Assembly (NCBI GenBank): GCA_000349905.1
Contig: KB722736.1
Span: forward strand, 3,569,057-3,633,056
Reading direction: 5' to 3'
Length of the DNA: 64,000 nucleotides
Source of the DNA: Volvariella volvacea V23
Taxonomy: Eukaryota > Basidiomycota > Agaricomycetes > Agaricales > Pluteaceae
Below are positions 11,860 through 25,584 of the stretch, one piece after another. Below the pieces are notes generated by a model, which saw only the letters and a program-made list of their open reading frames with translations, was not told the DNA's origin and searched no databases. The position numbers were made by a program, and so were the translations under genes. Every line of letters starts with the position of its first letter. The first letter of the stretch is position 1.

Positions 11860-13003
11860 GATTGCTGGTATCCGACTAGCAGTGCGACAGCTTGGGGAGA
11901 AGAAAGAAGGGAACGTTCAATGTGGGGCTGCGGTAGTCTTGATATACTGGGCGGAACAGCGATGGCAACAGGGGGGAAAAGAACCAAGAAAGGTAGGGCA
12001 GCCGAAAGGGAGAACGAAGAGGGGTTAGGACAGTGGAGATTATGTTTTTGAAATGTAAGTTTTTGGGTGGTTATTATTGCTTGATGGTGCTCATGTGCTC
12101 AGATCTCTACACCAGGTGCTGTCCTTCTCCTGTCCTTATTTCACCAGCAAGGGCGGGAATTCCGTCTTCAGTCCAGCCCTCAGCTCCCCGGTCACCAAAT
12201 GTACACCTCGTATAACCCTGTTCAACTCATATTAGGAATTTGATGGCGTTTGAATGTGGTTCGTAGTCCCTTTCTCATTGCTCAAACTTTTTCCTCCGAC
12301 CTGGAATCCACTGTTGTCTCCCCGATCACTGCCGCCCTGAAGCACATCAGAGTGCCCGACCGTGTGTGAATCCCTTTGAGGGGCTGCGGTAAAGCAGGTC
12401 GTTGACACGGACAAGTCCAATATTGAAGTTAGGAACAAAAATTCTAGTCATTGTAGAACTCGAAGACTGAGAAAGACATAGCTGGGCTTGGCGTAACCCA
12501 ACATAAGATCGTTGATCATTAAGCTCGGAAGCATAGTAAAGTATGCAAATGCATGACGGAATTGCCATCGCTTTAGGCAATAAGTGGATGTCATGGTCGA
12601 AGACAATAAGAAAAATGCTGAGGCTACATGACTACGATGCACGCCTCAGGGGACAATTTTAAAGTACAGGTGTATGAATGTGGTGCTATATGGAGTGTGC
12701 GTATGTGCGAAAGTGTTAATTAAGCAACAGAAGGTGGATGAAAAGGAAAGAACAAAGCCAGAGTGCGTAAGGTGAAAAACGACGAATTGTTACCCATGAT
12801 AAGTATACAGACAAAGAGAACAAGTACCAAAACCAAGTGAAGCAATTTAGGGAAAACACTGACGAGGGCAATGCACGACAACTGCCAAGCAGAAGTACGA
12901 GGAAGTGCACGAATCTAGCATAACACCAATGAGGTGACCAAAGAATATTGTTACCGCTGAAAGTCAGGGCGAGGAGTCATCATGCTTAATGCCAAAAAAA
13001 AGC
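11860..13003. other. Intergenic region
   Basis: Promoter of G-alpha 1 and 3' flank of the LARP gene. Pyrimidine/purine-skewed stretches occur near 12720-12900. No conserved coding segment seen. Confidence 0.5.
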
Positions 13004-16000
13004 TCAAGTTAGCGTTGTGGATTTGTTGCCACCGCCGCCAGTCCACAGCCCTGTCTCCTTACCCATTACGATTTCCACGTCTTCATCATCATCATCATCT
13101 TCGCAGTCACTACCCTCTCTACCGTTTGCAGCCTGCCCCTGTCCAGGTGGATCAAAACTGCTGGTGTTCTCACCAACATTATCACCGCCAACTGCCAGAC
13201 CTGTAGTTGCACCAGCATGAGGGCCAGTAGTGCCATGACTTTGGATCTCTCCAAATCCTATCGCCGATATACCCGTGACTACTGAGGCATCGTTTTGGCT
13301 TATCTCGGGTTCCACTGTACTTGGCTGGGCATCCGGCAGCACAAATTTCTCCCAACCTATCATTCGTACCCAATCGCCTCTGACCTCCACTTGCGATGAT
13401 GTCATGAAGACCTCCCTCACCAGCTGTGCGTCGTGCGTAAATTGCTTCACACGGTTGAACGATGCAATCAGTGAAATGGATATCCAGCCTCTCGCATCCA
13501 TCTGAGAGATCGCGACGACGTAAGAAAATCAGGTAGTCGCCATTACACAACAAAGGACTTACCCTTCTACGAAGAAAGAGGTCTTGAGCTAAGTTCTGCG
13601 GGCTAAGATAGTATTCCAGTTGTTTTAAGAGCAATGTATTTGCAAAATTATTTTGTGGGCCATAGGACACAGGCGACGGGGCAGCTGGTGTCGGCGGTGG
13701 ATATGGAGCGCCTGGTGGGATTATAGGGGGCATAGGTGGGAAGCCTTCATAACCCATATTCATATACCCACTCATGCTCTGACGAGGCGGAGGGAAGTAT
13801 GGACCTGTTGGCTCCCCTACTACCAGGGACTGGAACATTGGTGGCGGCGTGCCACTATAAGGTTGCCGCTGCTGCACTTGTGATTGATGACCAGAGGGAC
13901 CTGCTAGATGCTGGAAGTTTCCTCCACCACGCTGATATCCACGACTATAGCCCCTTCCAGCTGTGCCTCTGCCTCTACGTCCCCCATAATTCCGATCATA
14001 ACCATAACCTCGCCTTCCACGGGCTCCACCGATTGTAACATCCTCTCTTGGTTTATCCTCCCGCCGCTCAGTTGCGCTCTTAACCATTGCCGAACCGTCG
14101 TCAGCGTCATCATTATCACTCCTCACAGAATCAGATTTGCTTACGACAGGAGATCCTGATGCAGGAACCTGGTATGATTGTATTGGTGGTAAGGGAGGTG
14201 GGAGGTGGGATGCAGGGGCATTAGTTGGGTAGTTGTAGGCATATGGGGGCCACTCGTCACCCGCATGGGAGGGATCGAAATAAGGTGCAGGGGGCATCAC
14301 ATATCCTGGATGTGGGGGAGTGGGTCCGTGGATCATATGCATATGAGGTGGCGGTGGATGTAGTGGGCCGGGTGGTGAGGGTATATGCCCAAAAGCTAGC
14401 GGAGGCAATTGTGGTGGCTCCACGGGAAGGCCATGCAATGAAATCGGTAAAGCTCCAATAGGGTCTGCACTAGTCCCCTCATCTTCTGCAACATTCTTGT
14501 TCCCCGTTGACTTTGAAGAGCTGGTGGTTAACTGCCCTGTAGATCCAAATTCCCACTTTGCCGGAGCCTCCAAAGGCTCCCCGCTATTCGGTTTAGCGCT
14601 ACTCTCAGGAGTGCCAGCATCACTGCTATTTGACGTCGTCGACGCTTGATTGATTTTAGGCTTTGATGAACGATGGCGCGCCTTGCGGGGTGTTGTCTCG
14701 TCTGGACCAACCCCAACAGAAAATCCGGTAAACATCTTTCTAATCGTCTCAGTGTCGCTCCCAGTGGATTCGCTGCGACTGATTTGCGGAGTAGGGCTAG
14801 GGGATTTACTTGAGAGGTCCGGTACTTCAATTGTTCCAAAGAGGACTGGTTGATCAAATTTTTCGCCTGTAGGGGCATCATCTGATCGCACTGCAGCTGG
14901 CGTAGATTGGATGGAAAGTACTGGAATTTGCTCGTTTGCTTGCACGCCAGAATTTGCGATTGAGTGCTGGACCTGCAGCGGCTGTGGAACGGGGTAGGGG
15001 AGGTGTGCATTATGGGAGTAATGGCCATCTGGACTACCTTCAATTGACCCTGTCCATGGCGAATATCGTTGGTGGGGATACTCGTATGGCATATAGGGAG
15101 GATACACGGGATATGGGACGACGCCGTGATACTGCTGTGATGGTGATGCACTTCCAGAGGCATAAACAGGGATAGGCGGATGTAAAGGTGAGTGAGGAGA
15201 ATGAGAGAACTGGTCAGGGAGAAGAAGCGGAGGGTGAAGTGGAGGAGGTTGGTTGTAGTAAGTTGTTCCATTTAGCGCTGGCACTGCGCTGACGCTGTAT
15301 ACGGGAAGATTACCTGCTATACCTTGATCACCAGCTACCAGTGGGCCTCTGTGCAAATGGGAGTGAATATGTGGAGAATTCCTGCCCGATGACCTATGTG
15401 ACGTCTGACCGCCAACTAGGGGGGCGGCGAGATCGTCACCCGGAAGACGCTTAGCACGAGGAAGATTGGGGCTAGATTGCGCGCTTGCCGAGCGACTTTG
15501 TACCCTCGATTGCACAACCGAATGAGACACCGAATTTCGGCCAGAGTGGTTCCGGCTGGGAGCACGGGAATTGGGATGATTTATACGTGAAGGGTTATGT
15601 TGATAACCGTGATGAGTTCCCCTTCTCGAATGCTGTCTACCAGTATTTCTGTTTGCATCAGCTGTGGCTTGCAGCTCTTCTGGTGGTATTTGGACCCATT
15701 TGGGCTTTTCGCCTGTGCAGTGCCAGTCTTGAGTACCAAAGTTACAGGTTGGGAATGCAACTTACTTCGTTTGATACCGACCAATTGTTCAGCCTCCGGT
15801 TGAGAGGGCTCAGGTAGAGTGCTATTGATACTCAGGGGTGTGGTAGTAGACGGTACTGCCTGGGCAGCAGCTTGAACAGTAGGCCAGTCGTCAGAATTAC
15901 TAGGAATTGAAGGTATTAACGTAGAAGGTTGATGATGGGAAGTTGTGGGAGTTCTTGTAGGTGGTGTTACAACAGGGTTTTGATTTTGAGGTAATATTGG

Positions 16001-16597
16001 GCGAAGAGTTTCATTAGGAATGGAGGTAGGGGGAATGGGCTTTGACGGCGGATCAATCAATGCAGACTTTGAGTCTTTGATCTCGGTTTGGGAAAGGGAT
16101 GTAGAGTCGTGCGATACGGAAGGTGTAGTGGGCGTGCGCGTTTGAGCAGGTGGGGAGGCTGTCGTTTGGGTTGCTAGAGCGCGAGCTGCACGTTCTTCTT
16201 GTCGACGGTGCCAGACATTGACTGGTGGCACTTTGGGGGCAGTGTTTTGTTCTGGACCAGCAACTGAAGGCTTCGTGGCTATGTCCTTTGGGATAGCAGT
16301 ATTACCGTTTGTGGGCTGAAGAACGGGTGGTGTGGAAGGGGAATTTAAGAGAACAGCTTGGGTCGGCTCAGGCGCAGCGGTGGCGATTATTGTAGTGGAT
16401 TTTGAAGGTGCTGTAAGGGAAGGGGCATTGCCGTTGGTGGAGGGCGAATTGAGGGCAGAAACAGTCGTTGATGACGTTTGTTGGGGGTTACGCGATACTG
16501 GTGTAGGGGCGGAAGGTTTGACACTTTGCGCTTTCTTTGCGCGTTCGGCATAGGAGAGACGAGGCTTTTCAGTAGACCCAGCTGGAGATGGAACCAT
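13004..16597 (-). CDS. La-related (LARP1/SRO9-type) RNA-binding protein
   Basis: Three exons, 16597-15766, 15712-13563 and 13501-13004, join in phase to 1159 residues (introns 53 and 61 nt). The first join creates SEKPKWVQIPPEEL, the conserved KWV motif upstream of fungal La domains. The La winged-helix domain lies near residues 960-1050: LLKQLEYYLSPQNLAQDLFL, then across the second intron RRRMDARGWISISLIASFNR, ending in the WEKFVLP region. The N-terminal 950 residues are Pro/Ser/Gly-rich with an RGG-like patch (RGRRGYGYDRNYGGRRGRG near 14000), so RNA can be bound outside the La fold. The C-terminus is acidic. Proteins of this family bind mRNA and regulate its translation and stability in the cytoplasm. 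Longer than yeast SRO9 (about 430 residues), as usual in basidiomycetes. Confidence 0.9.
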
Positions 16598-16908
16598 GGA
16601 TGTAAGCTTTCAATCTGGCAGTAGGGCGCAGATGAACGGGATATGCTCTGATAACTCTGTGATGGGCAATAGGGAGCAGTCGACGAAGGATATCGAGGAA
16701 AGCGACAGAAAGAATATATAGTACGGGACGTGAGGCGTAAAGCAGAAAGCGGGAGAGCCAACGAGGAGGAAATGAAGGAGAAAGGATGGAGAACAAAGCT
16801 TGGCCGGTGGCAGAGACTCAAAGCTGCCCAGCTTCGCCCAACAGATCGCTGTACCCCTCTGGATGACTTTTTCCCACGCACATGGCCCTGTATTTACCTT
16901 TGTTTAAT
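16598..16908. other. LARP promoter / NADAR 3' flank
   Basis: Short tandem-gene spacer. No separate gene seen. Confidence 0.5.
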
Positions 16909-17526
16909 CTACAGGATCCCGCCTTCCTTATCCAGCTCCTCCTTCAGGACCCTCCGAGTCTCCATTAACGCCTTGCCCAGTAAATTGAGCCCCCACTTCG
17001 CATTTCTGTTGTCAATAGCATTCTTCTCCCCATAACCAATGCCCCATATTCTGTCCCTTGGGCTCGCCTCCACAATTGTCTTCTCCCCCGTTGCCAATAG
17101 CTTGCCTCGCAGCTCTGGATTCTGTCTGAATTTATGCAGGTTTCCTTGTAGCACGATGTCTTCTCGTCTTTCCACCCAGAGACCCTCGTCAAAGTTCTGA
17201 ACCTTCCTACCCAAGCTTTTAACGTATGCCATATCCCCGCCCCCTTTTCCGCCCACTTGCAATACCTCCCTTGCAACTTCTGAATCGTGAAATAATAATG
17301 CCTTCTGCACCATCATCCAGTGCTCTGCAGTCGGAAACACCACCGCTTCTTCTTTCCCTCCCTCTATCTCGACGCTCGCTTCAAATGGAGAATAATACCA
17401 TTGCGATGCCCATCCACTGACCATACACAGCTCAGAAATTGATTCAAATGTAGCGCAACAGCTAACTTACTGCACTTCACTTGGCTTCCAGAAGAATATG
17501 TAATCTTCGCGGACTCGCATAGGCAT
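16909..17526 (-). CDS. NADAR (YbiA/DUF1768) N-glycosidase-type protein
   Basis: Exons 17526-17471 and 17416-16909 (54-nt intron) give 187 residues. The join produces FFWKPSEVHGWASQWYYSPF, the N-terminal NADAR signature, which the longer second exon alone lacks. Further family motifs are TAEHWMMVQKALLF with the conserved Glu, QGNLHKFRQNPELRGKLLAT, PRDRIWGIGYG, and WGLNLLGKALMETR at the end. Bacterial and plant relatives cleave the N-glycosidic bond of reactive riboflavin-pathway intermediates; other NADAR proteins act on NAD or ADP-ribose derivatives. Size matches the single-domain family. The first exon also offers a second in-frame Met two codons downstream. Which substrate the fungal protein uses cannot be told. 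Confidence 0.88.
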
Positions 17527-18059
17527 GGTAACTGTGGTTGGTGGGGGTTGCTATTATTGGATGGCTTATATGCACCTACATGACTCTAACTAACTCATCC
17601 CACGGTACAATTTGATCACTAGGGCAATTTCACTGCCACAATCGTTGTACCCTGCCTTGGTCCTGTTTATGTTTGGACTGCAAGGCTGACTACCCAGGTA
17701 ACTAGAAACTAACATCCCCTGTATCGCATGCCCTATGCCCTGGAGTATGGATTCCTTGCAACTGGACTATCACCTAAGCGATATCAAAATGTCCCTCAGG
17801 CTCACACCAGCGACGATGTTGCAGTAAAAGCGGTATATTATGTGATTATACAGTCGAGCTCGTTGAGGCCCGACAGATCCAGCAACCAGCTCCATCTCCG
17901 TAGGGAACTGTCCACTCAACCCGAAGTGTCCCTGCCGGAATATTAAATAAGACCCTCCCAAAGCAACTATCCGCATCGTAAGGACGTTGAAGATCCTATA
18001 TTATTCCCAATCGGCGAGGGCACGTTGAGGCCTTCATGCTTCAGTCTGTCACAGCGCAA
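17527..18059. other. Intergenic region
   Basis: Promoter of the NADAR gene and 3' flank of the SAH hydrolase gene. Nothing else recognised. Confidence 0.5.
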
Positions 18060-19927
<1,868 letters not shown>

Positions 19928-20081
19928 TTCGGGGGCAGAAAACGCGGGATAAGAGCTGGAAAAAGGGTGGTAGACAGATAACTGGTAAGGTTGGTAAAGT
20001 TGCGCCAGCCCAATTTTGTAATTTTCTTCCACGTGATGTGGAGTTTGCCGGTCGGCAACCTTGACTCACCTCAACCGTCTA
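19928..20081. promoter_or_regulatory. Compact bidirectional promoter (SAH1 / SOM1)
   Basis: Start codons of two divergent genes are 154 bp apart, so promoter elements must be shared or interleaved. No clear TATA box was identified. Confidence 0.5.
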
Positions 20082-20486
20082 ATGGCACCACAACAGCAAA
20101 CCCCACGCGAGTCCAAGTGCCAATGTCATGTTGTTGAAATCGTTCAGTACACATGCGACCTAGACAAGACGAAAGGACGCCCTCAGATGAGGTGCTTTCC
20201 CGTCCCTAGATTTTTCAAGATGCACGTCCTTTCTTGTTGACGCAAAATCAAGCCTCTAACTCTCCTCAGATGCCCCGGTCGACCTGCCGTGGAAGTGACG
20301 AGAATCACTGATGTTAATCTCTCCACGGGAGAAGTTGAGCTGCCTTCGAGGACCAAGTGAGTGTTGTTCACTACTTCGGTCAAAGTTATCAATAGTCGCA
20401 GAGAACTGCAGCTCGTCGGTCGGGTTTGGAGGGATATCGTACGGTACGATCAGCAGGACGGCAGCAAGTCAGGGGCTGATCCATAA
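20082..20486 (+). CDS. SOM1: SOM1-like mitochondrial inner membrane peptidase subunit
   Basis: Exons 20082-20221, 20270-20356 and 20402-20486 give 103 residues, all in phase. The pattern fits the fungal Som1 family: C-x-C-H followed by EIVQYTCDL, then a Pro-rich CFPVPRFFK, then CPGRPAVEVT, with Cys residues in conserved places. In yeast, Som1 works with the Imp1/Imp2 peptidase that trims proteins sorted to the intermembrane space. The first intron needs a GC donor (gcacgt at 20222) with a normal cag acceptor; a GT donor further upstream would delete the conserved CFPVPRFFK. The third exon ends DQQDGSKSGADP. Identity rests on motif spacing in a fast-evolving family, so it is likely rather than certain. 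Confidence 0.72.
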
Positions 20487-21382
20487 TTAATTGTGGCTGA
20501 TGGCACTGGCTTAAGGACAAGAATAGACGATGCGAGCTCGTCAGTGCGTAGCTTGGGCATCTCATATGATTGGAGGACGCTTCCCGAGGGTTCGAGTGTT
20601 GATACCTCTCCACGGATCTATCCGAAATACGAGTGTTTTGCCTAATTTCTGCAGTAGCTACATGATGTTATGTTTGGAGCGGTCCTGAAAACGAGCTGTG
20701 ATGAGCACACCAATAAACTTGTACGCTACCGGCGTGTCCTGCACCGGGTCTACCTGCACATGTACAGGACAGAAGGGAACGGAGTGAAACGCAACCCGCA
20801 GATATTCAGTTCCCGGGGGACATCGTTGCCTTGGTATTTTCCCGTGACTGTATTACGTCCATCAGCGTCTGGTCGATGGCGGATTCAGAGATGAGTCTTG
20901 GTACCCCATACATGGATCATGGGAGGGAGCTCGTGGCGCCCTGACCACCGGCGAGCAATGCTCGACAATCCATCACAGATCGTGAATATCAAGGATCCAA
21001 AAGGGTTACCGCTTAACTCATCAATGGAAACAGCGCTATCCCTCAGCATCAATATCCCTCTCTCGTACAGCCTCCATCTCGAGCAAATCGCCTCGAGTAA
21101 CCTCACAACAAGCTGATCGTGCTGAGTTCATCGATGCCCTATACGACGCACAATTTGTGTTTGGGCCAAGACGGGATCTGCACCGCCCGCCCACCTTCGT
21201 CATGGCTTTGCATTATCTTTAGCAATCTCAGGAGACAATTGATTTGCGTATGTCCCTCGGAAAACATAAAGGCGGGATGCTCTGGCTGATGAAACGTCGT
21301 TCCCCTCCTCTGCTTCCGCAGGCAGTTTAATAGGACGACCAACAATTTCATTTTCACCATCATACTTTCTCTGATTTCCGAC
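20487..21382. other. Intergenic region
   Basis: About 0.9 kb. Open frames of up to 80 codons exist on both strands but none shows conserved character or sensible exon joins. Holds the promoter of the next gene. Confidence 0.45.
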
Positions 21383-22557
21383 ATGTCTACTCCTCCTTAT
21401 GGATCTTGGAATCACCCCTCCCGAGCAGGCCGCCCCAGTACTGCCGATTCTCCAAATCAAAGTGATCACCCTTCCTACCCTGGAAGTCCATACGCCACGG
21501 TCTGCTATCTTTTTCGCACATCACCCAAATATCAAACTGACGTGCTATATATTGACAGAGCACATACGGAGCCATTACAAGTTCACCCCTCTCAACAGGC
21601 TCAACCTCGAGTTTGACCGGAGCAATAAGCGATCCCTCCATGTCGCAGCGTCACAATTGGGCCAACACAACGCAGGCACAAGCTCAGCTTCAGGCAATGT
21701 CCATCACTGGCCACCCACCAACATTCTCTACTATTGCCACTGGACACACCAATCTACCTTTTCCCGCTGTACCGCAGCAAGGCGCAATAGATGGCTTAAA
21801 TTACGAGGGCTACACCTCCACAGGTCCCTCCATTGACACATATGGGGATTACTACCAGCACCCTCGCAGCAGCAGCTCCTCGGCCAGTGGCTCCTCCTCG
21901 TCATTTCCACGCCGAGTTTCCCCGCCTACAGCAGAGGGAACCCTCGAAAGTGAAGTCAACGCACTTCGACGAACAAAACAGGCTCTCGAGTACGAGTGCC
22001 AGGCCCTCAAGCAGGAGCTCCAACGACTCCAGACTCAACGAGCGCACGTCCTGCGGTCCTCTTCTTCATCGGCTTCGACTTCGAGCTCCAGTTCCCCACA
22101 CACCACCCCACCAACCTCTGCAAATTTTCAGCGTGCGTGGCAAGCAAGGACGGATGCCCGGATTCGTTACCTCTGCTCCCCCAACAGAGCTGGGAACGCA
22201 CTTTGTGCCTGGCATGATTCTCGCCGAGAGCGTCGAGCTTTCCCACCTAGGAATGCACCTGAGGGCTATCTGAACTGTGGGTGCACCATCGAAGAGGCTT
22301 TATTCGAAGAGAGCCTTGCCCGACACAACGTCGGGAGCTACCATCCCGGAGAAAATGTCCGTATGGACCCTGCCCTCCGTAACCCTTTGCTAAAATTACT
22401 ACAAACACGTTATGGCTACCGGGACGGCGATTTTGAACGAGATTCTAGGACTGGGGAGTGGATGGAAGGAGAAGGACCTGCAGTTTGGGAACAGCGTGCC
22501 CAGATGGGTCCCCCTCGCCGTAGAGCCACCACTGGCAGCGATAACGACCGACACTAA
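21383..22557 (+). CDS. Conserved fungal protein with coiled coil and Cys-bearing C-terminal domain
   Basis: Exons 21383-21499 and 21559-22557 (59-nt intron) join in phase to 371 residues; the join reads SPYAT-STYGAITSS. The N-terminal 150 residues are Ser/Pro/Gln-rich. A coiled coil follows (LESEVNALRRTKQALEYECQ onward, roughly residues 175-210), then a Ser-rich linker. The last 130 residues look globular: FQRAWQARTDARIRYLCSPN, CAWHDSRRERRAFPP, LNCGCTIEEALFEESLARH, MDPALRNPLLKLLQTRYGYR, DGDFERD. The three Cys and paired His/Asp could bind metal, but the spacing matches no zinc finger I know. The leucine heptads next to a basic-poor region argue against a bZIP. Function unknown; the C-terminal block has the look of a conserved Agaricomycete family. 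Confidence 0.8.
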
Positions 22558-23469
22558 ATTCATAATTGCACAAGAGCATATCAAATTACTAGTTTCAGCG
22601 GTCTTCCTCCTTGCGTTGGGATCATGGAAATCTGTATTTATCATAATTATTTATTTGCTGCATGCTTTGATATCCTGGCTTAGTACTTATTTATTCTTCC
22701 TTTACTCTGGTTCTGTTTTCTTTCGTTTCGTCTATTTCCTCCTGCCATATAGTCCCATTAGCTCGACTAATGCTATTGCCCAGTGTAGCCTTTGTGTCAC
22801 CCCGACAATGCCTTGTATTATTTAACCCGTATTTATTATTGACGTCCTTGGCTGTTCTGATAATTTAATGTTCCTCTGACATACATCAAGACGATATGAT
22901 GTTCGATCATTCCTTGAGGAGCTCCTCGCCGGTACCGAATCGAGGGCTCGACGTGATAGACCGGATATGGATTATAGTTAGCTGAGCATATCAGTTTCAG
23001 CGGACCTGTGGGCTGACCCATCGTGATATATTGATGTGATATACTAACACCGGCAATGGGGATGGAAGGATACTTCGTCCGGGAGATTGAGTTCCAAGTA
23101 ATATTCGTGATCCTAACAGATCCTAACGTAACAATGAAACATATAGTAGATACTGCAGCGGACCGATGGAGATACGGAAATATATACAGTAGGTGTAGTA
23201 CTTAGATACGGAGATATATCCGTCTCGCTTGCCGTCTTTTGTACCTTATGAGGAAATGTGAAAGCTCATATTGCGGCCTATTGGAGCCCCAATTGCGCCA
23301 AATAATATTACTCTTAGTAAGTGACGACAGTTAAGGAATTTCATCGTACACCGGTGTGCTCGCGGGTGGCAGGATGACATCACAACACCGATAAACTAAC
23401 AACTAGCACGTGCACAACACAACACCTTTTGATAACCAAACTCCACACTCCACTTCTATTTGAGAACAC
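22558..23469. other. Intergenic region
   Basis: About 0.9 kb. Two near-copies of a gatacggaaatatat-type motif lie near 23170-23220. No gene seen. Likely 3' UTR of the preceding gene and promoter of KAR5. Confidence 0.5.
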
Positions 23470-25584
23470 ATGCGCGCACTCAGGATATCCCGTGCAGCCA
23501 TTGTCCTGCTTTTGGGACGCATGTACAGCTGTCAAGCATTCTGGATTCTAGGGACAAAGAAGGGTCACCTCCCGATGCCCAACACGGCCTCCATCTTACA
23601 GGACATTCCTCTTGAGCAGGGAGTATCCCCACTCATCTCCGACAAAGAAGTCGAGGCAATTCGTCTGGGCTTAGGTACGCATAAAGAAATGTGCTCGTAA
23701 TTGTGATATCTTGACTATTTCGCAAAGCCAATCTAGACAGCTACTCCCGGAGGCCCGACTGCTTTCGCCAAGTGGCTAGCTCAATTCAGGTTCACTGCGA
23801 GAGATTGGACATGCATGAGAGCGCACGTATAAGTGGTAAATGGCTAGAAAATCGCGCATATACCCACCTATGGATCTGATTCAATCAGCGGCTCTTTCCA
23901 TGACACTATGCGAATTGACCACTGCTAAACATCATTCAATTCCCTTGGAATGCGAGTCGTTTTACCCTGGGGCAACTTCACACATAGGAATGGACCTGCT
24001 GGATGACGAGAAGCAAGGTCAATGTGCCGGGTTGGTGGGATCACCCAGCTCCCTTGTTCATCTCATCATTCATCATCACCTAGTGCTCTGGCCCGGAGCC
24101 CGCAATCTTGGTCCAGTTATTCTGGCTACCTCCGCGAAATTCGTAGCTAACTTGAATCCCTTTAAAAATTGACCGAACTCATTTAATGTTCTAGCACAAC
24201 TATGCTTCGCATTTCGGCGGTGGAATGATATCGGTAGCAAGTCTTTCTTCACTTTTGTTGTTCATCATTGATCGTTCTTCTATATCCTTTCTTCTAGATA
24301 CAGCACGGGATTTATACCGTAACCTAACCATGAAACAATTAGTATTGTACGAGAAGACAATATCGATTATTCAGGCGTTCGACCACAAACTTCGCAATTT
24401 TGGGGATCAACTAACCGTAATTCTAACCCCTAGTTGGTGTGTTCTGGCAACTGAGCTCGTACCGGGGCAGGACCTACACGATGTAACGGAAGAATCAAGC
24501 AAAATCTACGCCCCTTTTGATGCCCTACTTCAACAGTTCCAGAAAGAAATCGATCAAGTGAGTGGGGTCGAATTCATCATCGCGTGTCGACTGGAAGTCC
24601 ATCAGTTTCCTTTTCACATCAGAGAATTTTTTGACCGTCTTGGGACACATCAAAAAGAGTTGGAAATCCAATTAACTGAGAAGGTAGGTCTTGAGCTACA
24701 CAAAGGAGATTTACTACAACGGCGTTCTAGACAAAGGCCGCGTTCGACAGCAGTCTAGCTCAAGTAGGTTTATCGACGCGCTTCCCTTCCATTTCATGGC
24801 TGTGACAAGCGCATTCAGTCCAGTTCAGCTTTATCGCATTCAGTCATTGAAATGGTGTCCCTTCTAGGACAACATTACGAAACTTTCCTGGGAGAGTTCA
24901 CACTTCGGAGAGATGGCCTGCTTCTTCTAGAGGTATCCCTATCACATGGACGAGTGAAAACTGACACCTCTCCAGGAAAACATACGCGATTCCATTAATG
25001 AAATGAATGAACGACTATCAGTGCTCCACACAGTACTCCGAACCCTCTATTCGTTGACCAAACTTCTGAATACCTTACAGAGAACGGCCGATCTAGCCGT
25101 ACCCATCTCTCAGATCGCAGACCACCTAGATGTCCAGGTTCAACGACACGCTCAGTTGGCCCGAGCGCAGGAAAATACCATGACGTCCGCTGTAGACCTT
25201 CAGAAAGTCCTATCTGCATTGATTTCAACGACAAGGAAAGAGCTCACTGCCATTAATGGGAGCGCTCTTGCAATCATAGGTAACTTTACGCAAAGTTTTC
25301 AAGGGTCGGCAAGTTGGTGGCCAGGAATGTTAAGTGTCATCACGTCGATATCGTGGTTGGGTGAGTTAGTGAAAGTCTGCCGCGTTGTTTCTCACTAATA
25401 ATGAAACAATGTGATAGATGTGTCAAAACTCGAGAAGCTTGCTGTCTTCAAAATTTTGAGTTGTGTGCTCTCGATTGCGGGCTACCTTTTAAGGTCCTTC
25501 TTGTTGGTGTGGCTTGTTAAGTTTGTCCAGCAGAATCCTACAAACACCTGGCAGCCTTTGCTTTGTATATTTTTCAGGGCGTAA
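23470..25584 (+). CDS. KAR5: KAR5/Tht1-type nuclear fusion (karyogamy) protein
   Basis: Kar5 proteins sit in the nuclear envelope and drive nuclear membrane fusion after mating. An N-terminal signal segment (ISRAAIVLLLGRMYS) is followed by the Cys-rich luminal domain: DCFRQVASSIQVHCERL, ALSMTLCELTTAKHHSIPLEC and IPQLCFAFRRWNDIDTARDLY, the family signature rebuilt over four introns. Coiled-coil segments follow (LTMKQLVLYEKTISIIQAF; ENIRDSINEMNERLSVLHTV). The C-terminus has two hydrophobic segments, around WWPGMLSVITSISWL and VFKILSCVLSIAGYLL to FLLVWLVKF, then TAA at 25582. About ten introns, several in-frame, for example 24558-24605 (48 nt). Roughly 500 residues. In a heterokaryotic basidiomycete its activity would be expected at basidium karyogamy. 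Identity good from layout and Cys pattern. Confidence 0.82.

Noticed and set aside
14528..15271. 247-codon minus-strand frame overlapping the LARP gene
   Set aside because: It is a shifted-frame shadow of the Pro/Ser-rich LARP coding exon; the LARP frame is longer and joins to the La domain.
24541..24640. Apparent frameshift in KAR5 at a run of six T
   Set aside because: Using the cag acceptor at 24605 gives a 48-nt in-frame intron (24558-24605), and the reading continues FPFHIREFFDRLG without any indel.
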